A stretch of 26,677 bases of DNA from Candidatus Altarchaeota archaeon (GTDB lineage Archaea; Altiarchaeota; Altiarchaeia; JAFGQM01): NCBI GenBank assembly GCA_016935655.1, contig JAFGQM010000029.1, positions 1-26,677 of the forward strand. Reading direction: 5' to 3'. Below, piece by piece: positions 10,283 to 16,867 of the stretch. The notes under the pieces are model-generated. The model was not told the DNA's origin, searched no databases, and worked only from the letters and a program-made list of their open reading frames with translations. Numbering within the stretch: the first letter of the stretch is position 1; every line of letters begins with the position of its first letter. A program made the translations under genes and the position numbers.

Positions 10283-10696
10283 ATGGCAATAAATCTTGGT
10301 TTTGTCGTGTCAGAGTTCAACTACGACATATCCAGCAAGATGCTGGAGCGCGCAAAGGAGCATGCTGGTTTTCTCGGCGTAAATGTGGTCGAGGTCGTAA
10401 CAGTGTCCGGGGCTTTTGACATGCCTCTCGCAGTCAAGAAGCTGTTGAAGAGGAAGGATGTAGACGGTGTAGTTACCCTGGGTGCCATCATAAAGGGCGA
10501 GACCGACCATGACGAGGTCATAGCCTCGCAGCTCGCCAGAAAGATCACTGACTTGGCCTTGGAGTACAACAAGCCCGTCAGTCTGGGGGTAAGCGGGCCG
10601 AATGAGACGAGGGCACAGGCCACCAGCCGCATAGACGACTATCCGAAGAGGGCTGTTGAATCGGCCGTAAAGCTCATAAAAAAGTTAGGGAAATAA
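10283..10696 (+). CDS. ribH: 6,7-dimethyl-8-ribityllumazine synthase
   Basis: It condenses the RibB product with the pyrimidine from the RibD branch to give lumazine. The 137 residues include SEFNYDISSKML near the start and GAIIKGETDHDEVIA with catalytic His76 of the family. The C-terminal PKRAVESAVKLIKKL matches the usual closing helix. A strong GGGGG ribosome-binding site lies 7 bases before the ATG. It ends one base before fae-hps starts, so the two are almost certainly cotranscribed and translationally coupled. Confidence 0.93.
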   Translation: MAINLGFVVSEFNYDISSKMLERAKEHAGFLGVNVVEVVTVSGAFDMPLAVKKLLKRKDVDGVVTLGAIIKGETDHDEVIASQLARKITDLALEYNKPVSLGVSGPNETRAQATSRIDDYPKRAVESAVKLIKKLGK

Positions 10697-10697
10697 A

Positions 10698-11924
10698 ATG
10701 GCGGAGAGAGAAACAAGGGAAACGTTCCTGATCGGGGAGGCTCTTATAGGGAAAGGCAATGAGGTAGCGCACATAGATTTGATGATTGGCCATAAAAACG
10801 GGCCGGTCGGCCAGGCTTTTACCAACGGTCTGACCCAGCTGTCAAAAGGCCACACCCCACTACTGGCCGTAATAAGGCCGAACATTATCCCAAAACCCGC
10901 CACCTTAGTCATACCAAAAGTCACGGTACAAAATATGGAGGATGCGGGAAAGATCTTCGGCCCGGCACAAGCGGCAGTCGCAAAGGCTGTAGCAGATGCG
11001 GTAGAGGAGGGGATCATACCCAAAGAGTATCTTGAGGATTATGTCGTTGTCACATCAGTGTTCATCCACCCTGAGGCAGAGGACTACGAAAAGATTTACC
11101 GTTATAATTACAGCGCTACAAAGCTTTCACTGAAGAGGGCCATGACAAGGTATCCTGACTTAAACAAGATAAACTTCGAGAAGGACAGGGCTACGCACCC
11201 GATAGCCGGAGTAAAGATGACAAGACTATGGAGGCCCCCCTACCTACAGGTGGCAATTGACGTAACGAATCTTGACGCCATAAGGCACGTAATCACCGAG
11301 CTTCCGCACAACGATATGATAATACTGGAGGCTGGGACGCCGTTTATAAAGGAACATGGTGTCAAGGGGATAAGGGAGATCAGAAAGATGAGGCCGGACG
11401 CCTTCATAATAGCTGACCTGAAAACACTGGACGTCGGAAAGGTGGAGGTGGACATGGCCTACGACGAAACTGCTGACGCGGTAGTTGTCGCAGGTCTCGC
11501 TAACAAGGCGACAATCGACAGCGTCATATACGAAGCGCACCGGTTGGGCATCTACGCCATCGTGGACATGATGAACGTCTCTGACCCAAAAAAGGTCTTG
11601 CACACTCTAAGCGACTTGCCTGACATGGTGAACCTGCACAGGAACATTGACGAGGAGCGGGCAGAAGGACAGTCGGGGCAGGCCACGGACTCCAGGTGGC
11701 AGCTGATAAAGGAGATCAAGAAGGACTTCCCGGACAAGAGGGTACTATTCGCGGTCGCAGGGGGGGTGGTGCCGCAGACGGCCAAGCATGCTCTCGTAAA
11801 CGGCGCAGACATACTGGTCGTTGGAAGATATATCACACAGTCCAAGGACGTTGAGAGGGCTACGCGCGAGTTTTTGAACTTCTTGGGCGAAGACACTGAC
11901 CTCTTCAGGGTGCACTGGGAGTAA
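10698..11924 (+). CDS. fae-hps: Fused formaldehyde-activating enzyme / 3-hexulose-6-phosphate synthase
   Basis: Fae (residues about 1-165) joins formaldehyde to H4MPT; Hps (about 175-408) interconverts hexulose-6-phosphate with ribulose-5-phosphate plus formaldehyde. The Fae part has EALIGKGNEVAHIDLMIG with the conserved His25. The Hps part has the DxKxxD barrel motif at D240, K242 and D245, and later AVAGGVVPQTA and GADILVVGRYIT. The 408-residue fusion is known from methanogens and other archaea, where Hps run in reverse supplies pentose phosphate. It sits one base after ribH. No hexulose-phosphate isomerase gene is seen in the window. Confidence 0.95.
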   Translation: MAERETRETFLIGEALIGKGNEVAHIDLMIGHKNGPVGQAFTNGLTQLSKGHTPLLAVIRPNIIPKPATLVIPKVTVQNMEDAGKIFGPAQAAVAKAVADAVEEGIIPKEYLEDYVVVTSVFIHPEAEDYEKIYRYNYSATKLSLKRAMTRYPDLNKINFEKDRATHPIAGVKMTRLWRPPYLQVAIDVTNLDAIRHVITELPHNDMIILEAGTPFIKEHGVKGIREIRKMRPDAFIIADLKTLDVGKVEVDMAYDETADAVVVAGLANKATIDSVIYEAHRLGIYAIVDMMNVSDPKKVLHTLSDLPDMVNLHRNIDEERAEGQSGQATDSRWQLIKEIKKDFPDKRVLFAVAGGVVPQTAKHALVNGADILVVGRYITQSKDVERATREFLNFLGEDTDLFRVHWE

Positions 11925-11941
11925 ATCAGCTTCTATTCAGA

Positions 11942-12805
11942 ATGAAAAAGGTCTTGGTCTATCTGGATACTGCAAAGCTAGCCAATCCTTTTGATCTACT
12001 GGTCGCCTTGGACAACGGATTCGACCATGTCCTGCCCTACCAGGGTATAACCGCCGAGAACTGCGAGCAGATACTCCAAAATGCCCGTTTTCCCAGGGGC
12101 CCGGAGGGTGCAAAAAGCACTGTTTTTCTTATTGGGGGGGACCTTGAGGAGGCTGAGGGCATCTTCCAAAAGTCCAGGCAGATAATAAGGCCGCCCTTCC
12201 AGTCTTCGGTGATACTGGACCCGAATGGGGCTTGCACCACGGCCTCGGCCCTGGTGGCGAAGACAGAGAAACTGTTGGGCGGGGCAAGGGGAAGGAAGGT
12301 CACGATACTTGCAGGGACCGGGCCGATAGGCTCTATAGCCACGATATTGTTTAGGAACCTGGGTGCGCAGGTGACAATAACGTCTAGGACCAGGGAAAAG
12401 GCAACACAAGCCGCCAAGAAGCTTTCTGATGACATACGGGGGGATGTCACCGGTATGCAGGCGGCCACGCCGGAGGAGAGGATAAAGGCCTGTGAATCTG
12501 CTGATGCCATTGTCTCCACAGGGACTCTCGGTGTACAGCTACTCGACTCAGAATGCCTCAAGAAGATAAAGCCCAAGGTGGTAGTGGACGTAAATGTCGT
12601 GCCACCATACGGGATTGAGGACGTGAAGCCCGAGATGGACGGCGATGACATAAACGGCGGCATAAAGGCGTTAGGGGGACTTGGTATAGGGAAGCTTAAG
12701 AACAAGATTGAGGCAGAGCTTCTGAACAAGGCAACCAAGGACATAAGGTTCTATGATTACAACGACGCCCTGCTGATAGCCAGGGACCTAAACAAGGCCG
12801 GCTAG
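11942..12805 (+). CDS. mtdB: NAD(P)-dependent methylene-H4MPT dehydrogenase (MtdB-like)
   Basis: It would oxidise methylene-H4MPT to methenyl-H4MPT with NAD(P). The 287 residues match the MtdA/MtdB family: ILDPNGACTTASALVAK near residue 100, the Rossmann loop ILAGTGPIGSIATILFRNLGA at about 121-141, SRTREKA after the second strand, and VDVNVVPPYGIEDVKP near 220. It does not resemble the F420-dependent Mtd or Hmd of methanogens. It follows fae-hps by 17 bases, so the Fae product is the obvious substrate. Its 3' end overlaps the convergent metF by 18 bases. NAD versus NADP preference cannot be read from the sequence. Confidence 0.88.
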   Translation: MKKVLVYLDTAKLANPFDLLVALDNGFDHVLPYQGITAENCEQILQNARFPRGPEGAKSTVFLIGGDLEEAEGIFQKSRQIIRPPFQSSVILDPNGACTTASALVAKTEKLLGGARGRKVTILAGTGPIGSIATILFRNLGAQVTITSRTREKATQAAKKLSDDIRGDVTGMQAATPEERIKACESADAIVSTGTLGVQLLDSECLKKIKPKVVVDVNVVPPYGIEDVKPEMDGDDINGGIKALGGLGIGKLKNKIEAELLNKATKDIRFYDYNDALLIARDLNKAG

Positions 12806-13597
12806 GATCTCCGGTATCCTGTCCTCGACGTCGAAGACCATCAAATGCGCCCCGCCAAAGCCCTCCTTTTTGGCTGCTTTTGTAATCTCGTTGGCAAGCT
12901 TTATGCCATCCTCCGGGGCGTTTATTGATTTGATTGTTTCTGGGGGGATGCTAACGCCGGGGACGTTGTTGTTGAAGTACTCCGCCATCCCCTTTGACAA
13001 CAGTGGCAATACGCCCACAAGTATTTTTTCCTTGAAATTTTGCACGGCCTTGTTGTCTAAAAGGTCAAAGTCGAAGACCATCTGGGTTTGCACAAAATCC
13101 GCCCACTTCATCTTTTTCTCAAGGACTATCTGCTCGGGCTCGTTGGGCTTGCACATGGGGTTGTACGCGACGCCGGCCTTCATCTCAAAACCGGGATATT
13201 TCTTCGGCATCTCCTCCTTCACCAGGCGCGCAAAGCGTGTGGAGTCCAGATCGTAAACGGGTTTCGCATCCTTGGGGTAGTCGCCTGCAAGGCACAGGAC
13301 ATGGTTGACCCCGAGAAGACTCGCTCCCAGAAGGTCGTTGATTATCGCGACCTTGTTCCTGTCCCGCGCGCACATCTGCAGGACCGGCTCCATCCCCAGC
13401 TCTTTTTTGACCAAATAGGAAGCGACCAGCGCCGAGAGGTGCGGTTTTCCTAGGGGGGAATCCGTAGAGTTTATAGCATCCACATAAGGCTTGAACTTTC
13501 TCGCTTTCTCTAGGAAGGAGTCTGAGACCCCTGACGGGGGTTCGAATTCCCCAGTTATTACAAATCTCTTTCCCAAGTCGTCGACAAAGCTTTTCAT
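12788..13597 (-). CDS. metF: MetF-type methylenetetrahydrofolate/H4MPT reductase
   Basis: This 269-residue flavoprotein-type reductase begins MKSFVDDLGKRFVITGEFEPP, the MetF opening with the catalytic Glu. It continues with QMCARDRNKVAIINDLLGASLLGV, LCLAGDYPK, AGVAYNPMCKP, ADFVQTQMVFD and ILVGVLPLLSKGMAEYFNNN, all in family order. It would reduce a methylene-C1 pterin to the methyl level. In archaea that lack F420-dependent Mer, a MetF homologue is a proposed replacement, so H4MPT may be its substrate here. The frame stays open 44 codons further upstream, but those bases code for the zinc-ribbon gene in another frame; ATG 13597 overlaps that gene's TGA (ATGA). Confidence 0.9.
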   Translation of the reverse strand: MKSFVDDLGKRFVITGEFEPPSGVSDSFLEKARKFKPYVDAINSTDSPLGKPHLSALVASYLVKKELGMEPVLQMCARDRNKVAIINDLLGASLLGVNHVLCLAGDYPKDAKPVYDLDSTRFARLVKEEMPKKYPGFEMKAGVAYNPMCKPNEPEQIVLEKKMKWADFVQTQMVFDFDLLDNKAVQNFKEKILVGVLPLLSKGMAEYFNNNVPGVSIPPETIKSINAPEDGIKLANEITKAAKKEGFGGAHLMVFDVEDRIPEILAGLV

Positions 13598-13755
13598 CCT
13601 ACCATCCTGGTCAAGACCACGGGATTCTTCTCCCACGCTGAAACGAACAGGCACTTCTTGTCGGGGTAGACCTCGCAAAGCCTGTTCTTGTAGCCGCCAC
13701 ACGGGCCGTTCTTCAGCATCTTCGGACATCCCTTCACTGTCTCTGGATTAACCAT
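13594..13755 (-). CDS. MetV-like zinc-ribbon protein (MTHFR C-terminal domain), 53 aa
   Basis: Reading leftward from the ATG at 13753-13755 gives a 53-residue protein opening MVNPETVKGCPKM, then NGPCGGYKNRLCEV and PDKKCLFV. The four cysteines, spaced C-x8-C-x7-C-x7-C around the GPCGG motif, match the C-terminal domain of MetV, partner of MetF-type reductases in acetogens and some archaea. Known MetV proteins also carry other regions; here the domain stands alone. It overlaps metF by four bases (ATGA), so the two should be cotranslated. The short length makes it easy to miss, and a wrong 44-codon metF extension would hide it. An AT-rich promoter region lies 10-30 bases upstream. Confidence 0.85.
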   Translation of the reverse strand: MVNPETVKGCPKMLKNGPCGGYKNRLCEVYPDKKCLFVSAWEKNPVVLTRMVG

Positions 13756-13764
13756 AGTTTAAGG

Positions 13765-13779
13765 TTAATTTATTAATTT
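13765..13779. promoter_or_regulatory. Shared AT-rich TATA region of two divergent genes
   Basis: TTAATTTATTAATTT lies 24-38 bases before the ATG at 13803 (forward) and 10-24 bases before the MetV-like ATG at 13755 (reverse). It is nearly the same on both strands. A second box TTTTAAAT near 13785 lies about 30 bases from the reverse start and may be the TATA box for that strand. Assigned by position and composition only. Confidence 0.4.
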
Positions 13780-13802
13780 GATGGTTTTAAATCACTGCAA
13801 AA

Positions 13803-14297
13803 ATGGCCCGGAAGAAACTCAGTGGAAGTCAATTAAGGAAAAAACACCCGAGGGTCGCAGCCCTGCGAAAAAGAAAGGCGACAAGAGCCCCGAAAGGTAG
13901 GAGGACCCAGACCACGCGGAGAAAGATAAAGAGGATCAAGCTGACGCCGAATGAACAACTAATGAAGCGGATGAGGATGAGGGATAGCACGCAGAGAAAG
14001 GCCGTGGAAGCCAGAAGAAAGGGCAGAAGACTCAAGCCGAAGGAGAGGGCGGTCCTGGATGAGGCTGAGAGATTCAGGCGCAGCAAATTTGCGCCTAAAG
14101 AGGAGATGCCTCCAGACGATGTCCTAATCGAATTCGCCAAGAGGAGGGGCATGCCGGTGAGCACTGACTTCTGGGGCAAGAGGATAGCGGACAGCACTGA
14201 AAGGCTCAGATTGGCCAAGGAGTACAAGGGACGGTATGGTGTAGAGCCCGAAAAGCATAAGGAGACTCCGAGACCTCGAGTGGATTTTGATACTTAA
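13803..14297 (+). CDS. Hypothetical highly basic protein, 164 aa
   Basis: I do not recognise it. The first 100 residues are extremely rich in Arg and Lys (for example KHPRVAALRKRKATRAPKGR), like a disordered or nucleic-acid-binding tail. The C-terminal 60 residues are more ordinary (DVLIEFAKRRGMPVSTDFWGKR, then a charged end) and could form a small helical domain. There is no cysteine, signal peptide or membrane helix. It starts 47 bases from the divergent MetV-like gene and is followed by another basic orphan 15 bases downstream. Confidence 0.65.
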   Translation: MARKKLSGSQLRKKHPRVAALRKRKATRAPKGRRTQTTRRKIKRIKLTPNEQLMKRMRMRDSTQRKAVEARRKGRRLKPKERAVLDEAERFRRSKFAPKEEMPPDDVLIEFAKRRGMPVSTDFWGKRIADSTERLRLAKEYKGRYGVEPEKHKETPRPRVDFDT

Positions 14298-14312
14298 CTT
14301 AACTTCTCCTAA

Positions 14313-14672
14313 ATGGGAATACGAAAAAGAAGGATAAAGAACAGGACTATTGTAAGGCCGCCTGCGATAGTTGCCCCCAAACCATCCCATGCCCCCTCGA
14401 TGGGCGCGCAGGAACTAAGGGAGAGGGCAATGCTAGCACTTAGAAAGACGGGACAAGGAACCGCCTTTGAACACGCATTAAAGAAATTCTCACCGGAAGA
14501 CCACCACTTAATTTATGAGGCAATCCTTGATTTGCCTAAAGACTCCCTAAGTACTGTAGTCCTCAATCTGTGTAGTGATCGCTCCGAGACTAGGATGGGG
14601 ATGTTCCAGATGCTCCAAGCCCGAATGGTGAAGAAAAGGGGCTTAAATGAGAATCGAAATTCTACAAGATAG
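14313..14672 (+). CDS. Hypothetical protein, 119 aa, basic N-terminus
   Basis: I do not recognise it. Residues 1-13 are nearly all basic (MGIRKRRIKNR), followed by a proline-rich linker to about residue 30 and then a helical-looking domain: QELRERAMLALRKTG, FEHALKKFSPEDHHLIYEAI and LSTVVLNLCSDRSE. It lies 15 bases after the preceding basic gene on the same strand, and the two look like one unit. Its 3' end faces the dsrE gene with a 10-base gap. Confidence 0.6.
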   Translation: MGIRKRRIKNRTIVRPPAIVAPKPSHAPSMGAQELRERAMLALRKTGQGTAFEHALKKFSPEDHHLIYEAILDLPKDSLSTVVLNLCSDRSETRMGMFQMLQARMVKKRGLNENRNSTR

Positions 14673-14682
14673 AAGGGTAAGC

Positions 14683-15099
14683 TCAAATAAACAGATTTAT
14701 ATCAGACTCTCTCGCCTCTTTTATGTAAGTCCCTACGGCACCGCACTCGTCTACCAGTCCGGGCTCGAAGTCCCCTAACCTGCAGCCCATGACCTCCATG
14801 GTCATCTCGCAGGCGATTATCTTCCCCCCGAGTTCCTTGAAGTCTTTGATGAGTCTTTCCAAAGAGGCCACATTGGCGCCTTTCATCCTTCTTTTCATGA
14901 AGAGCCTGCCCAGGCCGAGCATGTTCATCTTTGACAGCCCGCCGCCGGAGAGTTTGCCTTTCTTCAGCCGCTCCAAACCCCAGAAGGTGAAGTAGATGGA
15001 GCACTCCATGCCCATGGAGAGAACGCCGTTGCCTATTATCAGCGCGCTGTAGACCTTGTCCAGGTCCCCGCTATGTAAGATTATGGTCGCTTTTGCCAT
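14683..15099 (-). CDS. DsrE/DsrF-like sulfur-relay protein
   Basis: This 138-residue protein opens MAKATIILHSGDLDKVYSALIIGNG and contains GMECSIYFTFWGLERLKKG, the layout of the DsrE2/DsrE3 group. The conserved cysteine is C97 in GGKIIACEMTMEVMG, with a second at C106. Family members pass persulfide sulfur between carriers. It starts one base after the tusA stop on the same strand, and a TusA-DsrE pair is a common sulfur-transfer unit. The final sulfur acceptor here is unknown. Confidence 0.85.
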   Translation of the reverse strand: MAKATIILHSGDLDKVYSALIIGNGVLSMGMECSIYFTFWGLERLKKGKLSGGGLSKMNMLGLGRLFMKRRMKGANVASLERLIKDFKELGGKIIACEMTMEVMGCRLGDFEPGLVDECGAVGTYIKEARESDINLFI

Positions 15100-15100
15100 C

Positions 15101-15328
15101 CTATTTTTTTATGAATATATGCCACTTGCCTTCTTTCTCCTCTATCCTAAGGAGCTTGAGTTTAAGGGCCTCGACCGCCATGGGGATCTCTTTCTTGGAG
15201 GCAGGATGAGTCCCTATCATCTCGACGATTTCGCCGGGCTTAGCCTTGTTCAAGGCCTTTCTGGTCTCGATTAGTGGTATTGGACAAGTCTCGCCGGTGC
15301 AGTCGACGACTATGCAAGCCTTTGCCAT
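15101..15328 (-). CDS. tusA: TusA-family sulfur carrier protein
   Basis: The 75 residues have the TusA fold signature: DCTGETCPIPLIETRKAL with the CPxP motif (active Cys15), and GEIVEMIGTHPASKKEIPMAVEAL. TusA carries sulfur as a persulfide on this cysteine to partners such as DsrE proteins, for tRNA thiolation, cofactor synthesis or dissimilatory sulfur metabolism. It is the first gene of a two-gene operon with dsrE. Its promoter holds the TATA box and the conserved element that also precedes the ferredoxin gene. Confidence 0.88.
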   Translation of the reverse strand: MAKACIVVDCTGETCPIPLIETRKALNKAKPGEIVEMIGTHPASKKEIPMAVEALKLKLLRIEEKEGKWHIFIKK

Positions 15329-15336
15329 AGAGGAAG

Positions 15337-15357
15337 ATTGTAGGTCTAGTTTTAAAA
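15337..15357 (-). promoter_or_regulatory. tusA promoter: TATA box plus shared TAGACCTACAAT element
   Basis: On the minus strand a TTTTAAAA box is followed at once by TAGACCTACAAT, ending 8 bases before the tusA ATG. The TATA centre lies about 26 bases from the ATG, so the transcript is probably leaderless. The same 21 bases, with one change, precede the ferredoxin gene at 16358-16378. Confidence 0.6.
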
Positions 15358-15393
15358 ATATCTGGTAATTGGGTCAAATACCGTTCGGAAATG

Positions 15394-15402
15394 TTTATAT
15401 TG
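15394..15402 (+). promoter_or_regulatory. TATA-like box of the tryptophan-rich orphan gene
   Basis: TTTATATTG lies about 37 bases before the chosen ATG at 15435, which predicts a transcript start near 15422-15425. A GGGG ribosome-binding site (within AAAGGGGATAAAG) sits 7-8 bases before that ATG. Both support the ATG over an upstream TTG at 15369, which lies before the TATA box. Confidence 0.45.
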
Positions 15403-15434
15403 ATTTATCCGGAAGTATAGCAAAGGGGATAAAG

Positions 15435-16061
15435 ATGCCAGAGGAAAAACGTTCGATTCATAAAATTTTTAGCGATTGGATTATACCGTGGGCCCGAAAT
15501 GAAAAAACTCCGGACATACCCTTTGAGGGATGCATCCCCGAGTTTACTAGGGTCTTTGGTCTCACAACGGAGGAATTCTCGTACGATTCGTTTATTGTGC
15601 AAAACCAGCCCCAAGAAGGTTGGACTTTAGGCAAAATAGAATTCCCTGAATACTTTGACGGATGGTTCTCGTTCTATCTCCCCAAAGAATGGGGCAAGAT
15701 AACAAGGGAGGGGTCTCATGCTGTGGTAGGCACCAATGAAAGGATCTATCAATCGATTTTTTTGATGAAAACTGGGAGCTGGGCCGAATCGATGAAAGAT
15801 TTTTTAGAAAAAAACGAAGTGATTAGTTTTGCTTACTATCCTCTATGGAGAGACAAATACCAACAGTGGCTGTTTGTAACTCATCCGGAAAAGGATGGCG
15901 CGTTCTGGCTTTGGCATGTCAACGGGACGAGAGATTACATCATACTGCAAAAGGGGGACGCTTCTGATAAACCGACATTGGTTATGCAATTGACCTCCCT
16001 TTTAAATTCCCTGCCCTGGTGGGGGTGGATTGAAGCGGGAAGAAAGAAACTTGGCGACTAA
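15435..16061 (+). CDS. Hypothetical tryptophan-rich protein, 208 aa
   Basis: I do not recognise it. It has 13 tryptophans, one cysteine, and no signal peptide or membrane helix; aromatic clusters include GWFSFYLPKEWG, FWLWHVNG and PWWGWIEAG. It looks like a soluble beta-rich domain. Codon use is richer in A and T than in neighbouring genes (many AAA, GAA, ATT), which hints at transfer or a lineage-specific gene. The start at ATG 15435 is set by a GGGG ribosome-binding site and an upstream TATA box. It lies between the sulfur-relay genes and the ferredoxin gene, on the opposite strand to both. Confidence 0.65.
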   Translation: MPEEKRSIHKIFSDWIIPWARNEKTPDIPFEGCIPEFTRVFGLTTEEFSYDSFIVQNQPQEGWTLGKIEFPEYFDGWFSFYLPKEWGKITREGSHAVVGTNERIYQSIFLMKTGSWAESMKDFLEKNEVISFAYYPLWRDKYQQWLFVTHPEKDGAFWLWHVNGTRDYIILQKGDASDKPTLVMQLTSLLNSLPWWGWIEAGRKKLGD

Positions 16062-16101
16062 GAGTTATTCCTGCTTCTTTAGAAACATGCCAAAAAAGAC
16101 G

Positions 16102-16120
16102 GCACCCCCTACCGGGGTGC
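16102..16120. other. GC-rich hairpin between convergent genes
   Basis: GCACCCC and GGGGTGC form a perfect 7-bp stem with a 5-base loop. It lies 41 bases past the forward stop at 16061 and 17 bases past the ferredoxin stop on the other strand. It may help end or protect both transcripts, but there is no T-run beside it, and archaeal terminators usually rely on T-runs. Confidence 0.35.
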
Positions 16121-16136
16121 AAGGGACTGGGACAGC

Positions 16137-16331
16137 TTATTTCTTTTGTTCGATTCTGATGCAACCCACGGGGCACACGTCGGCCGCCTCCTTGTTGCAC
16201 CCGAGCTCTTCGACTTCCGTCACCTTCGGGTGGGACTTGCCGTCGCCGCCCATCTCCCAATTGTCGCAAACTGCGGCGCATGCGCCACAACCGATACAAT
16301 CTTCGATCACTTGTATTATTTTGTAAGCCAT
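16137..16331 (-). CDS. Single-cluster [4Fe-4S] ferredoxin, Pyrococcus type
   Basis: This 64-residue low-potential electron carrier closely follows the layout of the Pyrococcus furiosus ferredoxin. Cluster ligands are C12, C15, C18 and C53, in CIGCGACAAVC and VCPVGC. The second position is Cys, where P. furiosus has Asp14, so a stable four-cysteine cluster is expected. C22 and C45 fall where P. furiosus has a disulfide pair. C57 is an extra cysteine. CGGAG lies about 8 bases before the ATG. Its promoter carries the 21-base element shared with tusA, hinting at common control. Electron partners cannot be named from this window. Confidence 0.9.
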   Translation of the reverse strand: MAYKIIQVIEDCIGCGACAAVCDNWEMGGDGKSHPKVTEVEELGCNKEAADVCPVGCIRIEQKK

Positions 16332-16357
16332 TTTGTTCTCCGAAATTAAAGGATAAT

Positions 16358-16378
16358 ATTGTAGGTCTATTTTTAAAA
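16358..16378 (-). promoter_or_regulatory. Ferredoxin promoter: TATA box plus shared TAGACCTACAAT element
   Basis: The minus strand reads TTTTAAAA, one variable base, then TAGACCTACAAT, in the same order and spacing as before tusA (20 of 21 bases identical). Here the element lies 27 bases before the ATG, which leaves room for a leader of about 15-20 bases with a ribosome-binding site. The fixed TATA-to-element spacing, despite the different distance to the ATG, points to a transcription-factor site or an initiator element. Confidence 0.6.
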
Positions 16379-16382
16379 GTCT

Positions 16383-16790
16383 TTACCTCACTTGAGCAGG
16401 TAAGAGGGCGGTCCTCACCACTTTGACCCCCCTCAGGGAGCCTATCCTGTCGCTTAAATGCCTTATGGAGCTGGCCATGCTCTTCATGAAGACAGTCTCG
16501 GCACAAAGGTGGCCTTCAAGATGGACATGCGAGGAGGTTATGATGCCTCGTGTATGGTGCTGGATCTGGTTTATCTCCTCCATTATGTGCGGGACCTCGT
16601 GGTCGTATATGAAGGTTATCGCGCCTATACACTCCACTTCGTCCACGCTTTCCTTAAAAAGCTGATTCCTCACGCAGTCGGCCAGGGCCTTGCTACGGTT
16701 CTTATAGCCCCTTTCCCTGACTAGATGATCCAAGTCTGCAAGCAGCTCCTTTGGCAAGGAGACCCCGAACCTTTCGACTTTCTCGGCCAT
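16383..16790 (-). CDS. nikR: Nickel-responsive regulator NikR
   Basis: NikR is a ribbon-helix-helix repressor that binds DNA when loaded with Ni(II). The 135 residues open MAEKVERFGVSLPKELLADLDHLV (DNA-binding strand and first helix), with RGYKNRSKALADCVRNQL as the second helix. The C-terminal ACT-like metal domain has H78-H79, H88, H90 and C96 in QHHTRGIITSSHVHLEGHLC, covering the four-ligand His/His/His/Cys site. An in-frame upstream ATG (16826) would add 12 unlike residues, so ATG 16790 is chosen. It diverges from the nickel transporter operon across a 77-base region with candidate operators. Confidence 0.92.
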   Translation of the reverse strand: MAEKVERFGVSLPKELLADLDHLVRERGYKNRSKALADCVRNQLFKESVDEVECIGAITFIYDHEVPHIMEEINQIQHHTRGIITSSHVHLEGHLCAETVFMKSMASSIRHLSDRIGSLRGVKVVRTALLPAQVR

Positions 16791-16832
16791 GATGGTTTTT
16801 ATTGATAAAACAGCTAGATTATGCATATATTA

Positions 16833-16860
16833 GTAACACGTTTTTTAAAAACGTAACACG
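16833..16860. promoter_or_regulatory. Candidate NikR operator overlapping the nikM TATA box
   Basis: Two copies of GTAACACG (16833-16840 and 16853-16860) lie 20 bases apart in the same direction. Between them is TTTTTTAAAAA, the likely TATA box of nikM, about 22 bases before its ATG. The segment 16838-16854 is also a 17-base palindrome with one central unpaired base. GTAACAC equals the half-site of the GTGTTAC-N13/14-GTAACAC operator that I recall being proposed for some NikR proteins, but here both copies point the same way. Binding would block TBP access. Confidence 0.6.
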
Positions 16861-16867
16861 ATTTAGA

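Noticed and set aside
13598..13729. 44-codon N-terminal extension of metF
   Set aside because: The same bases in another frame encode the four-cysteine MetV-like protein, while the extension resembles nothing in MetF.
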